From positions 1,865,501 to 1,929,500 of the forward strand of contig NZ_CP041253.1 of NCBI RefSeq assembly GCF_006575665.1: 64,000 nt of DNA, read 5' to 3'. Below the pieces are notes generated by a model. It was not told where the DNA came from and did no database searches. It saw only the letters and a list, made by a program, of their open reading frames with translations. The translations under genes were made by a program, and so were the position numbers. Shown one piece after another: positions 28,327 through 37,177 of the stretch; the first letter of the stretch is position 1, and each line of letters starts with the position of its first letter. This DNA is from Echinicola soli (lineage in GTDB: Bacteria > Bacteroidota > Bacteroidia > Cytophagales > Cyclobacteriaceae).

Positions 28327-28356
28327 AAAGCCCCGGGAATTTCCCTGGGGCTTTTT
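28327..28356 (+). terminator. Strong terminator without an upstream gene
   Basis: AAAGCCCCGGGAA pairs with TCCCTGGGGCTTT (about 11-13 bp), followed by TTGCTTTTTTT. No ORF precedes it after the IS element, so it would end a short non-coding transcript or a transcript whose gene has been lost. Confidence 0.8.
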
Positions 28357-28695
28357 GCTTTTTTTCATTGGTGTCCGAGTAAAGATTTTGCTTTGGACGG
28401 AAATTCGTTAAAATCCCCTAAAAGGGACTTTCTGATTTCCCCTTCAGAGGACGGGATAGTTTTATGTAATCGAAAAATTTTTTCTCTTTTCGTTTAAACC
28501 TACTTTTTCAGCGTATGTGAAATTTAGTCAGACGCAGTAGCTTTTTTTAATGTTTTTTACGACAAAGGCCCGGAGGCACAAGGATTGATCGGGGGCATGC
28601 AATCGGTACCTTTATTTACAAAGAGCTTAGTGGCTTGGTGACTTCGTGGTGACAAACCAAATCATTCTTCAGAAATAGCAGTTGATTCAGAATGT

Positions 28696-29583
28696 TCAGA
28701 TCAGGTTTTTCTTAAAGAAATCAATGGTCCTTTCCCATGCCAGTTTAGCCGCTTCTTCATCGTATCGTGGAGTGGTATCATTGTGGAAGCCGTGGTTGGC
28801 ATTTGGGTAAAAGTAGGCTGAGTAGGCCTTTTTATTTTTCTTGAGGGCCTTTTCATAGCCTTCCCATCCGGTATTGATCCGTTCATCCAGTTCGGCATAG
28901 TGAAGCATCAATGGGGCATTGATTTGGGATACCAGCTCCAGCGGAGGCTGGCTGCCATAAAAAGGAACTGCCGCTTTGAGTTCAGGCACCTTTACGGCCA
29001 TCATGTTGGATATCCAGCCTCCAAAACAGAAGCCTACCACGCCGATATTTCCGGTACATTCATCACTTGAACGGAGATAGTCAAATGCCGCGATAAAATC
29101 CTCCAGCATCTCATTCCGGTCCCGCTGTCGCTGCAGGGCCCTACCCTCATCGTCATTGCCCGGATAGCCTCCCAAAGGAGTGAGTGCGTCCGGTGCGATG
29201 CTGATAAATCCGGCTTTGGCAGCTCTTCTGCCCACGTCAGCAATATAGGGATTAAGCCCACGGTTCTCATGGACGATGACTATTCCCGGTAGTTTTCCCT
29301 TGGGATTAACTGGACGGGAGAGCTGGGCAGAAATTTTACCGCCACCTTGGGGAGAGGTATAAGTAATGGTTTCCGTTTTTACGGCGGGATCATCTTGCTT
29401 GACTTGAATATTGTCCAGATAATTGGGCATCAAAAAACTGGTCAATGAAGAGAGTGTGATTCCTCCGACCGCGTACACGGAAAGTTTTTCTAAAAAATCA
29501 CGACGTTCCAGCTTATTGTGGGCATAAGCGTCATAAAGATCAAAAACTTCTTGTTTGATATCTTTCTTGCTGAGCTTTTTCAT
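28696..29583 (-). CDS. Dienelactone hydrolase-family alpha/beta hydrolase, exported
   Basis: A 295-residue DLH-family hydrolase. After a twin-arginine-like leader (LERRDFLEKLSVYAVGGITLSSL, residues ~25-50) comes the alpha/beta fold. Cys186 in GVVGFCFGGW is the nucleophile, with Asp233 (AELDERI), His264 (NANHGFHND) and Glu106 (IVHENRGL) as in dienelactone hydrolases. The family cleaves lactones and other esters. Within a pectin region an ester-cleaving role on a carbohydrate is possible, but such exported DLH proteins are common outside PULs. It is the first of a minus-strand block. No clear terminator is seen at its 3' side. Confidence 0.9.
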   Translation of the reverse strand: MKKLSKKDIKQEVFDLYDAYAHNKLERRDFLEKLSVYAVGGITLSSLTSFLMPNYLDNIQVKQDDPAVKTETITYTSPQGGGKISAQLSRPVNPKGKLPGIVIVHENRGLNPYIADVGRRAAKAGFISIAPDALTPLGGYPGNDDEGRALQRQRDRNEMLEDFIAAFDYLRSSDECTGNIGVVGFCFGGWISNMMAVKVPELKAAVPFYGSQPPLELVSQINAPLMLHYAELDERINTGWEGYEKALKKNKKAYSAYFYPNANHGFHNDTTPRYDEEAAKLAWERTIDFFKKNLI

Positions 29584-29902
29584 GTTGGGTGAAGGATGGT
29601 TGAAGATGTAAGTTTTTTATAGTGAAATTGGAAAGTGGTGATTAAGTTACGTAAAAATCCATTTAGTCAAAAGAATTGATGACTATGAAGGTTGTGACTG
29701 CCAGTGTTTTACTCTGTTTTATACCGAACAGGCCTGTTAGGCACCATACGAACCTTACTTGAAGGATGCTTTGATGGTCATATTGTAATTCCTTTATTGG
29801 GGCAGCGGCCTGTCACAATATTGGTTGTATACAATGTAGCCCCATACTCATGACGAATATACTATCATCTTCCGTATCATCTTTCTCTTGGTTTTCTGCT
29901 TA
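29584..29902. other. Intergenic, 319 bases
   Basis: No gene or clear signal. It contains a short GAACAGGCCTGTTAGGCACC piece (about 29727-29746) related to the tandem block at 33441-33498. Confidence 0.4.
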
Positions 29903-30688
29903 TCAATTTTTGTAAGGTTTGCTCGTGTCGATGGCAATTGAGTTTTTGGCTTCATCGGGGTCGATGTATTGTGCTAAGTCACTGAGTGAAATGACGTGAT
30001 AGTGATTGTCCTTCAGGTAATCCAGGTACCCACTAAAGAGCGAAGGCGGGGTATTTACCCACGGGTGCTCGATGTCGGGTACACCGTGAATGGTCAGGAT
30101 GACGATTTTACCCGCTTTTGCTTCCTGCAATGCAGCCATGATTTCGTCTTTATTGTCTTCTTTGGTAGCCCAGCTGGGAAGGAGGTAGGGATGGTCTTTG
30201 AATGGATCGTAAGCCCGTTTTCCACCTGCCCGGGCAAAATCATAACCTTTTTCTTCCAACACCTCAAAGCAGGTTTTACTGATGTCATAAGCCGGGTAGG
30301 CAAAGCTTTTGGGAATGGGGATTCCCAATGAATCACATTTGTCCTCAATATAGGCAAGCTGTGCGGTGGTCTGTTGTCTGTTCAGTTCATTGACGTGGGC
30401 ATGGGAACGGGTATGATTCGCCACTTCAAAGCCCATTTGATCCAATGCCCTGATTTGACGCCAGTTCATGTATTTGGTGCTGTCAGAAAAATTGGGGGGA
30501 AACTCACAGACAAAAAATGTCGCTCCAAAGCCATACGCTTTCAGTAATGGTGCCACCACCGAATAGTGGCTGGCAGGAGCGTCATCAAAGGTCAATACGA
30601 CCAATTTGTCCGGAATGGGCCTTTTCAGGATTTGGGAATAGCCGGTAAATGAGATAAGGCAAAATAGCAACAGAAAGGTTTTTTTCAT
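29903..30688 (-). CDS. Polysaccharide deacetylase family protein (CE4)
   Basis: A 261-residue exported NodB-homology deacetylase. A signal peptide (MKKTFLLLFCLISFTGYSQ) precedes motif 1 TFDDAP (Asp35/Asp36) and motif 2 NHTRSHAH (His92 and His96 bind the metal). Later motifs are SFAYPAYDIS near 145 and VILTIHGVPD near 205. CE4 enzymes remove O- or N-acetyl groups from xylan, chitin-type or peptidoglycan substrates with a divalent metal. The next gene, a CE7 acetylesterase, is on the same strand 38 bases upstream, so the pair probably forms a deacetylation operon. Confidence 0.92.
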   Translation of the reverse strand: MKKTFLLLFCLISFTGYSQILKRPIPDKLVVLTFDDAPASHYSVVAPLLKAYGFGATFFVCEFPPNFSDSTKYMNWRQIRALDQMGFEVANHTRSHAHVNELNRQQTTAQLAYIEDKCDSLGIPIPKSFAYPAYDISKTCFEVLEEKGYDFARAGGKRAYDPFKDHPYLLPSWATKEDNKDEIMAALQEAKAGKIVILTIHGVPDIEHPWVNTPPSLFSGYLDYLKDNHYHVISLSDLAQYIDPDEAKNSIAIDTSKPYKN

Positions 30689-30726
30689 GGTTATATGGGT
30701 ATTAGGTAGGCAAAGAGCCCTGATGT

Positions 30727-32028
30727 TTATTTCAAGTGTGCTTTAATCCAGTCCAAGATCACCCTCCTGGTTTTTTCGGATACCCAATGTTCATTGATTG
30801 GTGTGATATACGCTTCTTTTTCTGTATCCAAGGCATTATACACGATATAGCTGGTCGTGGGTGGACAGACATTGTCATTATAGCCCCAGGTCATGAATAC
30901 GGGCACATCGATCAATTTGGCAAAATTCACTACATCGTAATATTCCAGCGTTTTGAGTTTTTCGGGGGTGTTCATCCCTTCATAATACTTGAACAAATGG
31001 GGATATCCACCAGCTCTTCCTGCTTTGTAACCGGCCATATCGCTGAGGGCGGGATGATTGGCCGCACATGCGGTGATCCGGTCATCCAGTCCGGCAGTGA
31101 TCAGTGCCAAAGCACCGCCCTGACTGCCTCCTTGGGCGATCAGGTTTTTACCGTCCCACTTGGGAAGTGAGATGAGAAAATCCAGTGCCCGCACACAAGA
31201 AAGGTACACCTTCTTCATATAATAACTGTCCCTGTCGTCAAGTCCGTTGACCAGATAGCTGTTGTTGCCATGGCCAAAGGAGCGGCTGATCTCTTTATAG
31301 GTTTTGGCATCCAGGTCCGGGCGGATACCATGGATTTCCATATCAAAACGGATCACACCGCTTTCTGCATAGAAATAATGCTTCATGGGATCCATGGGTT
31401 TGATCCCTGCGCCCGGTGGGGCAAAGACGACCGGGAATTTCCCTTCTTTTTTTGGAATGGTCAGGTACCCGTAGACCTGCTGACCTTTTTTATACGCCTG
31501 AAGTTTGACCAGGTAGCAATCCACTAAACCGTTGGAATATTCCGGTACAAATACTTTTTCCACCTCCATGGGAGTGCTGGTCGCTTCTTCCTTAGCCTTA
31601 TCCCAAAAGGCTTCAAAGTCATCCGGAAACGAAGTGTAAGGCGTTAATTTCTCCGGCTCAAACCCTACCTTCACATGGTGCTTGTATGTCTGCCCATGAA
31701 GTTTTACGGTGAGCCAACAGTCCCTAAAACCTGGCTCAGAGGAAGTGCCCATAGAGACCCTTCCTTTGCCGTTTTTCAGGGTTATGCTTCCTTCGGTGTC
31801 GGGATCGAGCATTTCAGGACCCACTGCATAGTGTACTTCGACATTATCCACTGGAATGCCAAATTCATAAAGTGATATGGCTACCTCCGCTTCTTCATCG
31901 AGGGCATAGAGCCAGTCACTGTGATCAGGTTCGGTGACCCAGAGAATATTGCTTCGGGAAGGATAGTTTTGGGCGGCGGCAGAAAAGATGACCAAAATGG
32001 TAAAAAGGATAGAAAGGACGGTTTTCAT
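30727..32028 (-). CDS. Acetylxylan-esterase-type CE7 esterase
   Basis: A 433-residue exported CE7 (AXE1/cephalosporin-C deacetylase family) alpha/beta hydrolase. The start at 32028 gives a proper signal (MKTVLSILFTILVIFSAAAQ); 14 extra upstream codons are rejected. An N-terminal beta-sandwich (about 20-130) precedes the catalytic domain. Ser302 in AQGGSQGGALAL is the nucleophile; MTWGYNDNVCPP holds the Asp and INEHWVS the His. These enzymes remove acetyl groups from short oligosaccharides. It overlaps no neighbour, and a bidirectional terminator lies between it and the upstream GH105 gene. Confidence 0.92.
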   Translation of the reverse strand: MKTVLSILFTILVIFSAAAQNYPSRSNILWVTEPDHSDWLYALDEEAEVAISLYEFGIPVDNVEVHYAVGPEMLDPDTEGSITLKNGKGRVSMGTSSEPGFRDCWLTVKLHGQTYKHHVKVGFEPEKLTPYTSFPDDFEAFWDKAKEEATSTPMEVEKVFVPEYSNGLVDCYLVKLQAYKKGQQVYGYLTIPKKEGKFPVVFAPPGAGIKPMDPMKHYFYAESGVIRFDMEIHGIRPDLDAKTYKEISRSFGHGNNSYLVNGLDDRDSYYMKKVYLSCVRALDFLISLPKWDGKNLIAQGGSQGGALALITAGLDDRITACAANHPALSDMAGYKAGRAGGYPHLFKYYEGMNTPEKLKTLEYYDVVNFAKLIDVPVFMTWGYNDNVCPPTTSYIVYNALDTEKEAYITPINEHWVSEKTRRVILDWIKAHLK

Positions 32029-32060
32029 GGGCTTTTGGTTGGGTTGGTCATGGAAATATA

Positions 32061-32096
32061 AAAAAGTCACCCTTATCGTACAAAGAGTGACTTTTT
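32061..32096. terminator. Bidirectional terminator between GH105 and CE7 genes
   Basis: AAAAAGTCAC (32061-32070) pairs perfectly with GTGACTTTTT (32087-32096). A on one side and T on the other allow use on both strands; it ends the GH105 transcript on the minus strand. Confidence 0.8.
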
Positions 32097-32135
32097 CATT
32101 CAGAATTATGGTGTTTAAAATTAATACAGAAAGGC

Positions 32136-33260
32136 TTAATCTACTAACTTATATACTTCCGTAGCGGCAAGGAGAAAGCATCCCAATCCATAGTCTTCGA
32201 AATCAGGTTTACTGGTGTAGGTTACCGGTTGGCCGTCTTTGGGCTCTTTGCCGGTGCCTTGAAGGTAGCCCAAAAAACCGTTGTCATGGATAGCTTCCGA
32301 GGAGATCGCATTCCAAGCTTTGGTAATGGCCGGCATGTACACTTCTTTTTCCAGAAGGCCATTATTTACACCCCAGGCCATACCGTAAAGGAATAAGGCG
32401 GTGCCGGAAGTCTCTTTTCCTTCAAAGTGTGTCGGGTCATGCAAGCTGACGTTCCAGAAACCATCTGTACGCTGCACGGTCAAAACGGCTTTTAGCATAC
32501 GTTGCAGCATTTGCACATATTCGAAGCGGTGCGGGTCATCAGCCGGTAAGAATTCCAGGGTACGTACCATGGCGGCCACTACCCAGCCATTACCACGGGA
32601 CCAGTAGCAATCATTGCCATTGGGCTCCTTGTAGGGAGGACGAAAATCACTGTCTCTCCACCAAAGGTCATCTGCAGGGTTAAAGAGTCCTTGGGTTACT
32701 TTGGTATCCATATACATTTCGTACATGCGCTCTGAGTACTTCTTGTCTCCGGTAAGGTTGGTCAATTGGGCAAACACCGGCATGGCCATTTGCAGGGCAT
32801 CGATCCAGTCCCAATCGTTGATTTTGTACGTATCCAGCATGGCGTCGATGGATGCCTGGATATGCTCGATCCGCTCAGGCTTTTGATCCATTTCATAAAG
32901 CATGATATAGGTTTGTCCGGCACAGTGGTTATCTGCATGGCGTGTTTGGGTGCCATTTCTCAGGTCCCAGCTATGCGATTCTCCCCATTCTACTGCGTAG
33001 TCATAATAGGCTTGGTCCTGTTTCAGCGTATAAAGTGCCATCAGTCCTTCATAATAAACGGCCCGGGTCCAGAGATTACTGGACCGTTCCCTGTTGGTGA
33101 TGACGGTTTTGCCCGGATCAGGCCATTTTTCCATAAAGTACTTATTGGTAAGTACCATCTGATCCATGACCTCTTCTTTGGAGGGAAGCTCTTGGGCTTT
33201 TGAGACACTTGCCAAAAGCATGATGGCGGCAAGCAAGGCGGTTATTCGTCGGAATTGCAT
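32136..33260 (-). CDS. GH105/GH88 unsaturated rhamnogalacturonyl hydrolase
   Basis: A 374-residue exported (alpha/alpha)6 hydrolase (signal MQFRRITALLAAIMLLASVSKAQ). Asp154 in WDWIDALQMAMPVF is the expected catalytic acid of GH105. RTRAV-like LWTRAVYYEGL, YWSRGNGWVVAAM, VQRTDGFWNVSL and SGTALFLYGMAWG are family landmarks. It is the YteR/YesR type, which releases unsaturated galacturonic acid from rhamnogalacturonan disaccharides made by PL9/PL11 lyases. It is distinct from the lipoprotein GH105 at 15259, so two paralogues may act on different linkages or in different compartments. Confidence 0.93.
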   Translation of the reverse strand: MQFRRITALLAAIMLLASVSKAQELPSKEEVMDQMVLTNKYFMEKWPDPGKTVITNRERSSNLWTRAVYYEGLMALYTLKQDQAYYDYAVEWGESHSWDLRNGTQTRHADNHCAGQTYIMLYEMDQKPERIEHIQASIDAMLDTYKINDWDWIDALQMAMPVFAQLTNLTGDKKYSERMYEMYMDTKVTQGLFNPADDLWWRDSDFRPPYKEPNGNDCYWSRGNGWVVAAMVRTLEFLPADDPHRFEYVQMLQRMLKAVLTVQRTDGFWNVSLHDPTHFEGKETSGTALFLYGMAWGVNNGLLEKEVYMPAITKAWNAISSEAIHDNGFLGYLQGTGKEPKDGQPVTYTSKPDFEDYGLGCFLLAATEVYKLVD

Positions 33261-33649
33261 TTTTTTAGATTATGATTTATGATTTTAAGAAAATCGTGAA
33301 AGCGTCAATGAAGGTACCAAAAAGATATCTTCAAAAATTTGTGCAGGCCTTTCCTGCTAACCTGAGTTCGACCATAAAATCGATGTCAATCCGTCATTGC
33401 GCACCCTTTTCAACCGCACAACCGTCCTCAGTGCCCTGTTTGGCTCCAGACAGGCCTGCTTGGCTCCAGATAGGCCTGTTTGGCTCCAGACAGGCTCGTA
33501 GTGACGGTTTTTAAAATCAAACTCATGTTACTGGTCAAATATAACCATGATGAAGGATTTTAGTATGCTGATATGTACTGCCATTGATTACTGGAATCTT
33601 CCTAAGGTCGCTCACGACATCATAGGTGCTTTTTGACAGGTTTCTATGA
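33261..33649. other. Intergenic with tandem repeat block
   Basis: No gene. Most of the region is the CCGTCAT...ATGACG type repeat (33391-33507). The rest is AT-rich without recognised signals. Confidence 0.5.
33391..33507. repeat. Dispersed repeat containing three 20-bp tandem units
   Basis: Ends CCGTCATTGCG and GTAGTGACGG are inverted. Inside, TGGCTCCAGACAGGCCTGCT repeats three times with small changes (33441-33498). The same outer ends and one CAGACAGGCCTG unit occur at 9945-10074. Confidence 0.75.
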
Positions 33650-34777
33650 TCATGGCTTCCATCCCAATGTGCATTTTCCAACCGCGTAGAATTTTTGGCC
33701 GTCGACGATACTCATGGCGGTATAGATTACCGTAAAAGTACCGTCCTCTTCTTCAATGATACACAGCGGTGTTCGCATGGCATGGTCTCCGTCTTCAGCC
33801 CAAATGTTATCTTCTGACTGGACTTTGAGCCGGATTTCCGGGCCCCAGTGGATGCCGTCTTCTGATATACTGTAGCCGATTTCCTGATCCCCAAATGTAT
33901 CAAATACCGTCAGGAACCTGCCGTTACCCATTTTGGTTACCTGTGGATTTTCCATAAATTCATCCACTATTGGGACTGGGTTAAATCCTTCCGGCATTCT
34001 TGTCCATGGTCCGCTAAGTTTCGAGGCAAAAGCCAGTCCTGTGGGCCAAGGCCCCCGGGGAGTGTGGTTGTGACCGTCATAAAAAGCATACCAGGTATTT
34101 CCTGCTTTGTAGGGATTAAAGGTAGCCACTGCTTGCTCCCCTTCCCATTGCTGGGAATTTTCGTCTTGCTGCATAATGATGCCCATATCCGCATAGGGCC
34201 CGGCAATACCTCCCTTACCGGGGATGACCGATTTTGCCCGCCAGATTTTACCTTCGTAATCATAGCCTTTCAATTCACCTTTAGCTTCATCCCCGCCACG
34301 ATAGGCCACATAAAAAATATTCCAGGCATTTTCTTCTTCATTAAACTCTACACCCGTGACCCATACTTCAGAAAGGGGATTGGACGGAGATCTTCCCGGA
34401 ATGCTTTCTTTTATCGTCACCCGACGGGACCAGTGGATGGCATCTTCGCTGGTCCAGTATGCAATGCGCATGTCCCGGTGTGGGCGTTCGAACATTTCAT
34501 TGACAAACATGTGGTACTTTCCGTCGATTTTCACGACCTGACCGGTTTCAAATCCTGATTGATTGTCGCTGGCGATTACATCAGGGTGGCTTGGGCCAAT
34601 GACGGGGTCTTGGTATGCCTCCAAAAGTCCTAGACGATTAGAAGAGGTGTCTTGGGGTGATGAAAAATGATGGGATAATGTGACAGCAAGGACATCTTCC
34701 TTCTTCATGATGATACTGGATAAAATAATGGCCAGGCTTATGAAATTTATTTTCCAAAAAGTCTTTTGTTTCTCCAT
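33650..34777 (-). CDS. Exported beta-propeller glycoside hydrolase-like protein
   Basis: A 375-residue protein with an N-terminal hydrophobic stretch (about residues 8-24) and then propeller-type repeats of the GH32/43/68/117 kind: DGKYHMFVNEMFERPHRDMRIAYW, NAWNIFYVAYRGGDEA, GNTWYAFYDGHNH, GNGRFLTVFDTFG, DGTFTVIYTAMS. DPVIGPSHPDVIAS may hold the first catalytic acid, but no activity can be fixed. It lies between GH105 and GH28 genes, so a side-chain glycosidase for pectin is plausible. It is transcribed away from the GH28 gene; the shared gap has no full operator match. Confidence 0.75.
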   Translation of the reverse strand: MEKQKTFWKINFISLAIILSSIIMKKEDVLAVTLSHHFSSPQDTSSNRLGLLEAYQDPVIGPSHPDVIASDNQSGFETGQVVKIDGKYHMFVNEMFERPHRDMRIAYWTSEDAIHWSRRVTIKESIPGRSPSNPLSEVWVTGVEFNEEENAWNIFYVAYRGGDEAKGELKGYDYEGKIWRAKSVIPGKGGIAGPYADMGIIMQQDENSQQWEGEQAVATFNPYKAGNTWYAFYDGHNHTPRGPWPTGLAFASKLSGPWTRMPEGFNPVPIVDEFMENPQVTKMGNGRFLTVFDTFGDQEIGYSISEDGIHWGPEIRLKVQSEDNIWAEDGDHAMRTPLCIIEEEDGTFTVIYTAMSIVDGQKFYAVGKCTLGWKP

Positions 34778-34965
34778 TGGTAAGATGAGGTTGTCTTGGG
34801 TTAAAATGATCTATTTAAGAAGTGTTAAAATATAAAAAGCAAGTAACTGCAGTATCCTGTAATATGCTGCTATAGATCTGTAGCGTAAAATACCCTCATA
34901 CAGCCTTACAGATATTGCTGGTAATTTACATAACTTTCCGTCAGGTCAAATCGTTACCGAGTGCC

Positions 34966-36537
34966 ATGAAAAAACTATCCCTGTTCTGTTCGTTGCTTTT
35001 GTTGTTTTTTTGCCATCCTCTATGGGCAAATATCCTTTCCCCTTATAACGTCAGGGATTATGGTGCAGTGGGGGATGGTAAAACATTGGATACCGAAGCG
35101 ATCAACCAGGCGATCGAAGCAGCCGCTGCGGCAGGTGGGGGAACGGTGTTTTTTCCTGCCGGAAAGTATCTTTCTTATTCGATCCGGTTAAAAAGCAATA
35201 TTTCTTTATTCCTGGATCATGGCAGTACCCTTATTGCAGCGGGAGAGGGAGATAAAGGTAGGTACGATGATCCAGAAGCTGGCCCGGGCAATAAGTACCA
35301 GGATTTTGGTCACAGCCACTGGAAAAACTCCTTGATTTGGGGAATTGGACTGGATAATGTGGCGATTTTGGGAACTGGGATGATTGATGGAAAGGGCCTA
35401 AGCCGTGGTTTCTATAGCACTAACAAGCACTGGGAAAATATTGGGGTGGATGCCCGGCCATATATGTGGGACGGTGGTGCTAACAAGGCCATAGCGCTAA
35501 AGCTCTGCAAAAATGTCACGTTAAAGGATTTTACCATTGTGCGTGGAGGGCACTTTGGAATACTGGCTACCGGTGTGGATAACCTGACCATCGATAACTT
35601 GAAGATGGACACCAATCGGGATGGGATGGACATCGACTGCTGCAGGCATGTGACCATTTCCAACTGCAAGATCAATACGCCAAATGATGATGCCATCTGC
35701 CTGAAAAGTTCTTATGCCCTGGGAGAAGCCCGGGCTACGGAGGATGTGGTGATTACCAATTGTCAGGTGAGCGGGTATGATCTGGGAACCTTTATCGATG
35801 GGACATACCAGACCGAGGAAGCCGATCAGGTGCCTGACCAAGAAGGGCCTACTGGACGGATTAAAATGGGCACCGAATCCAATGGTGGGTTTAAAAACAT
35901 CACCATCAGTAATTGCGTCTTTAAACACTGTAGGGGGCTGGCACTGGAAACGGTCGATGGGGCACTCCTGGAAGATATCGTGATCAATAATATTACAATG
36001 CGTGATGTGACCAATTCACCGTTTTTTCTGAGGTTGGGAGCACGTATGCGAGGGCCTGATAATGCCAAGGTGGGTAGGCTCCGTCGCGTCAACATCAGTA
36101 ATGTTAATGTTTACAATGCCGATTCCCGTTTTTCTTCTATCATCAGTGGTTTGCCAGGACATCCGATTGAAGAGGTAAGCCTGAGCAATATCCGCATTTG
36201 GTATCGTCCACTGCCTGAAGAGGAGGAAAAGAACATCCAGCAGGAAGTGCCCGAGTACAAAGAGGCTTATCCTGAGCCACAGAAATTTGGTGTCCTCCCC
36301 TCTTATGGGTTCTTTATAAGGCATGTGAGAAGCATCGCTATGCATAATGTCCGGGTACATGTTTTGGGAGAGGAAAGACGTACTGCGATTTACTTTGGAG
36401 ATGTAATAGGTGCCGAGCTACGGGACATAACTTTAGACGTACCGAGCACCGGTGATAAAGTGGTGTCGGAAAATTCCGAACACCTTGATATCCACTATAG
36501 CAAAGAGGCAAAGGGAAGAGAAAAGAAGAATGAGTAG
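34966..36537 (+). CDS. GH28 polygalacturonase/rhamnogalacturonan hydrolase-like protein
   Basis: A 523-residue exported right-handed parallel beta-helix enzyme. The start at 34966 gives the signal MKKLSLFCSLLLLFFCHPLWA. VRDYGAVGDGKTLDTEAINQAI is the usual pectinase beginning. GH28 residues seen are Asp219 and Asp222 (NRDGMDIDC) and the pair Asp241/Asp242 (PNDDAICLKSS), followed by GRIKMGTESNGGFKNI (the RIK motif). The GHG motif is replaced by another sequence, so linkage specificity is uncertain. It is expected to hydrolyse galacturonan or rhamnogalacturonan chains in the periplasm or outside. Confidence 0.9.
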   Translation: MKKLSLFCSLLLLFFCHPLWANILSPYNVRDYGAVGDGKTLDTEAINQAIEAAAAAGGGTVFFPAGKYLSYSIRLKSNISLFLDHGSTLIAAGEGDKGRYDDPEAGPGNKYQDFGHSHWKNSLIWGIGLDNVAILGTGMIDGKGLSRGFYSTNKHWENIGVDARPYMWDGGANKAIALKLCKNVTLKDFTIVRGGHFGILATGVDNLTIDNLKMDTNRDGMDIDCCRHVTISNCKINTPNDDAICLKSSYALGEARATEDVVITNCQVSGYDLGTFIDGTYQTEEADQVPDQEGPTGRIKMGTESNGGFKNITISNCVFKHCRGLALETVDGALLEDIVINNITMRDVTNSPFFLRLGARMRGPDNAKVGRLRRVNISNVNVYNADSRFSSIISGLPGHPIEEVSLSNIRIWYRPLPEEEEKNIQQEVPEYKEAYPEPQKFGVLPSYGFFIRHVRSIAMHNVRVHVLGEERRTAIYFGDVIGAELRDITLDVPSTGDKVVSENSEHLDIHYSKEAKGREKKNE

Positions 36538-36995
36538 AGCCGTTAGATGGTAGGATGTCCTGCGAAGGAGGCCCTATGGGCTGTCAGTACAGTTTGTTAA
36601 GGCAGATAGCTATAGCATCTTAAAGGGATATCTTCGTTCGGGATAAGTCAGTTTATAGTTTGGTGGGCAAGGGTTTATGCAGATAATCAACCATTGAGAA
36701 ATTAAGAGACTTAAGGTGGTCTAGATTTTCTGTTCTTTTCATCAATGGAAATGCGTAGCATTCATAAAGAACTTTTGAAAGCAATTTTACACCTGAATAA
36801 AAGAACATAAAATAACATGACCCTTACAATGTTGGGTTGGGTGAAACATTGCGAATACACATAAATATTAAAGTGTTTATTTTACATTTTAAAATTATCC
36901 CTCTATATTTCGGGTGTCACAAAGAAATATCCCCTAAATTAGGTATAAGCCTGTTTCAGTTTTCTGAATCGTGAACAACCGATCAAAATTTTTTT

Positions 36996-37031
36996 GTATT
37001 CAGTACAGTATAGTACAGTATAATATTCTCT
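36996..37031 (+). promoter_or_regulatory. Operator-like site with three CAGTA units
   Basis: GTATT then CAGTACAGTATAGTACAGTA then TAATATTCTCTG. The core overlaps the TATAGTACAG part of the SusC site. It lies about 480 bases before the GH2 start, with a terminator in between. Confidence 0.5.
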
Positions 37032-37145
37032 GTTAAATCCATTAGTTTTAGTTTAATAAGTATTATAACTACAATCGCCATTAGATTTTTATGGTGACTG
37101 GTTTTTTATTGGTTTATTCCAATTAGGGGTTTATAATAAATTCAG

Positions 37146-37177
37146 AAAACCGGCCTTTATTTTAAGGCTGGTTTTTT
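37146..37177 (+). terminator. Terminator without an upstream ORF
   Basis: AAAACCGGCCTT and AAGGCTGGTTTTTT form a stem of about ten pairs with one mismatch and a TATTTT loop. It ends about 330 bases before the GH2 gene. Confidence 0.8.

Larger units (their letters stand above)
28090..28695. other. Non-coding stretch with orphan operator-like site and terminator
   Basis: No gene is supported. It has an operator-like site (28171-28196), about 130 bases of unassigned sequence, a strong terminator (28327-28356), and a diverged copy of the GCCACGAAGGC repeat at about 28555-28655. The 65-codon open frame at 28300-28497 overlaps the terminator and is rejected. Confidence 0.6.

Noticed and set aside
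28300..28497. 65-codon frame in the gap before the DLH gene
   Set aside because: It overlaps the strong terminator hairpin, which argues against translation.
34848..34866. CTGCAGTATCCTGTAAT as a possible operator between the propeller protein and GH28 genes
   Set aside because: It shares only the AGTATCCTGT part with the CE12 site in the other orientation; too weak to call.
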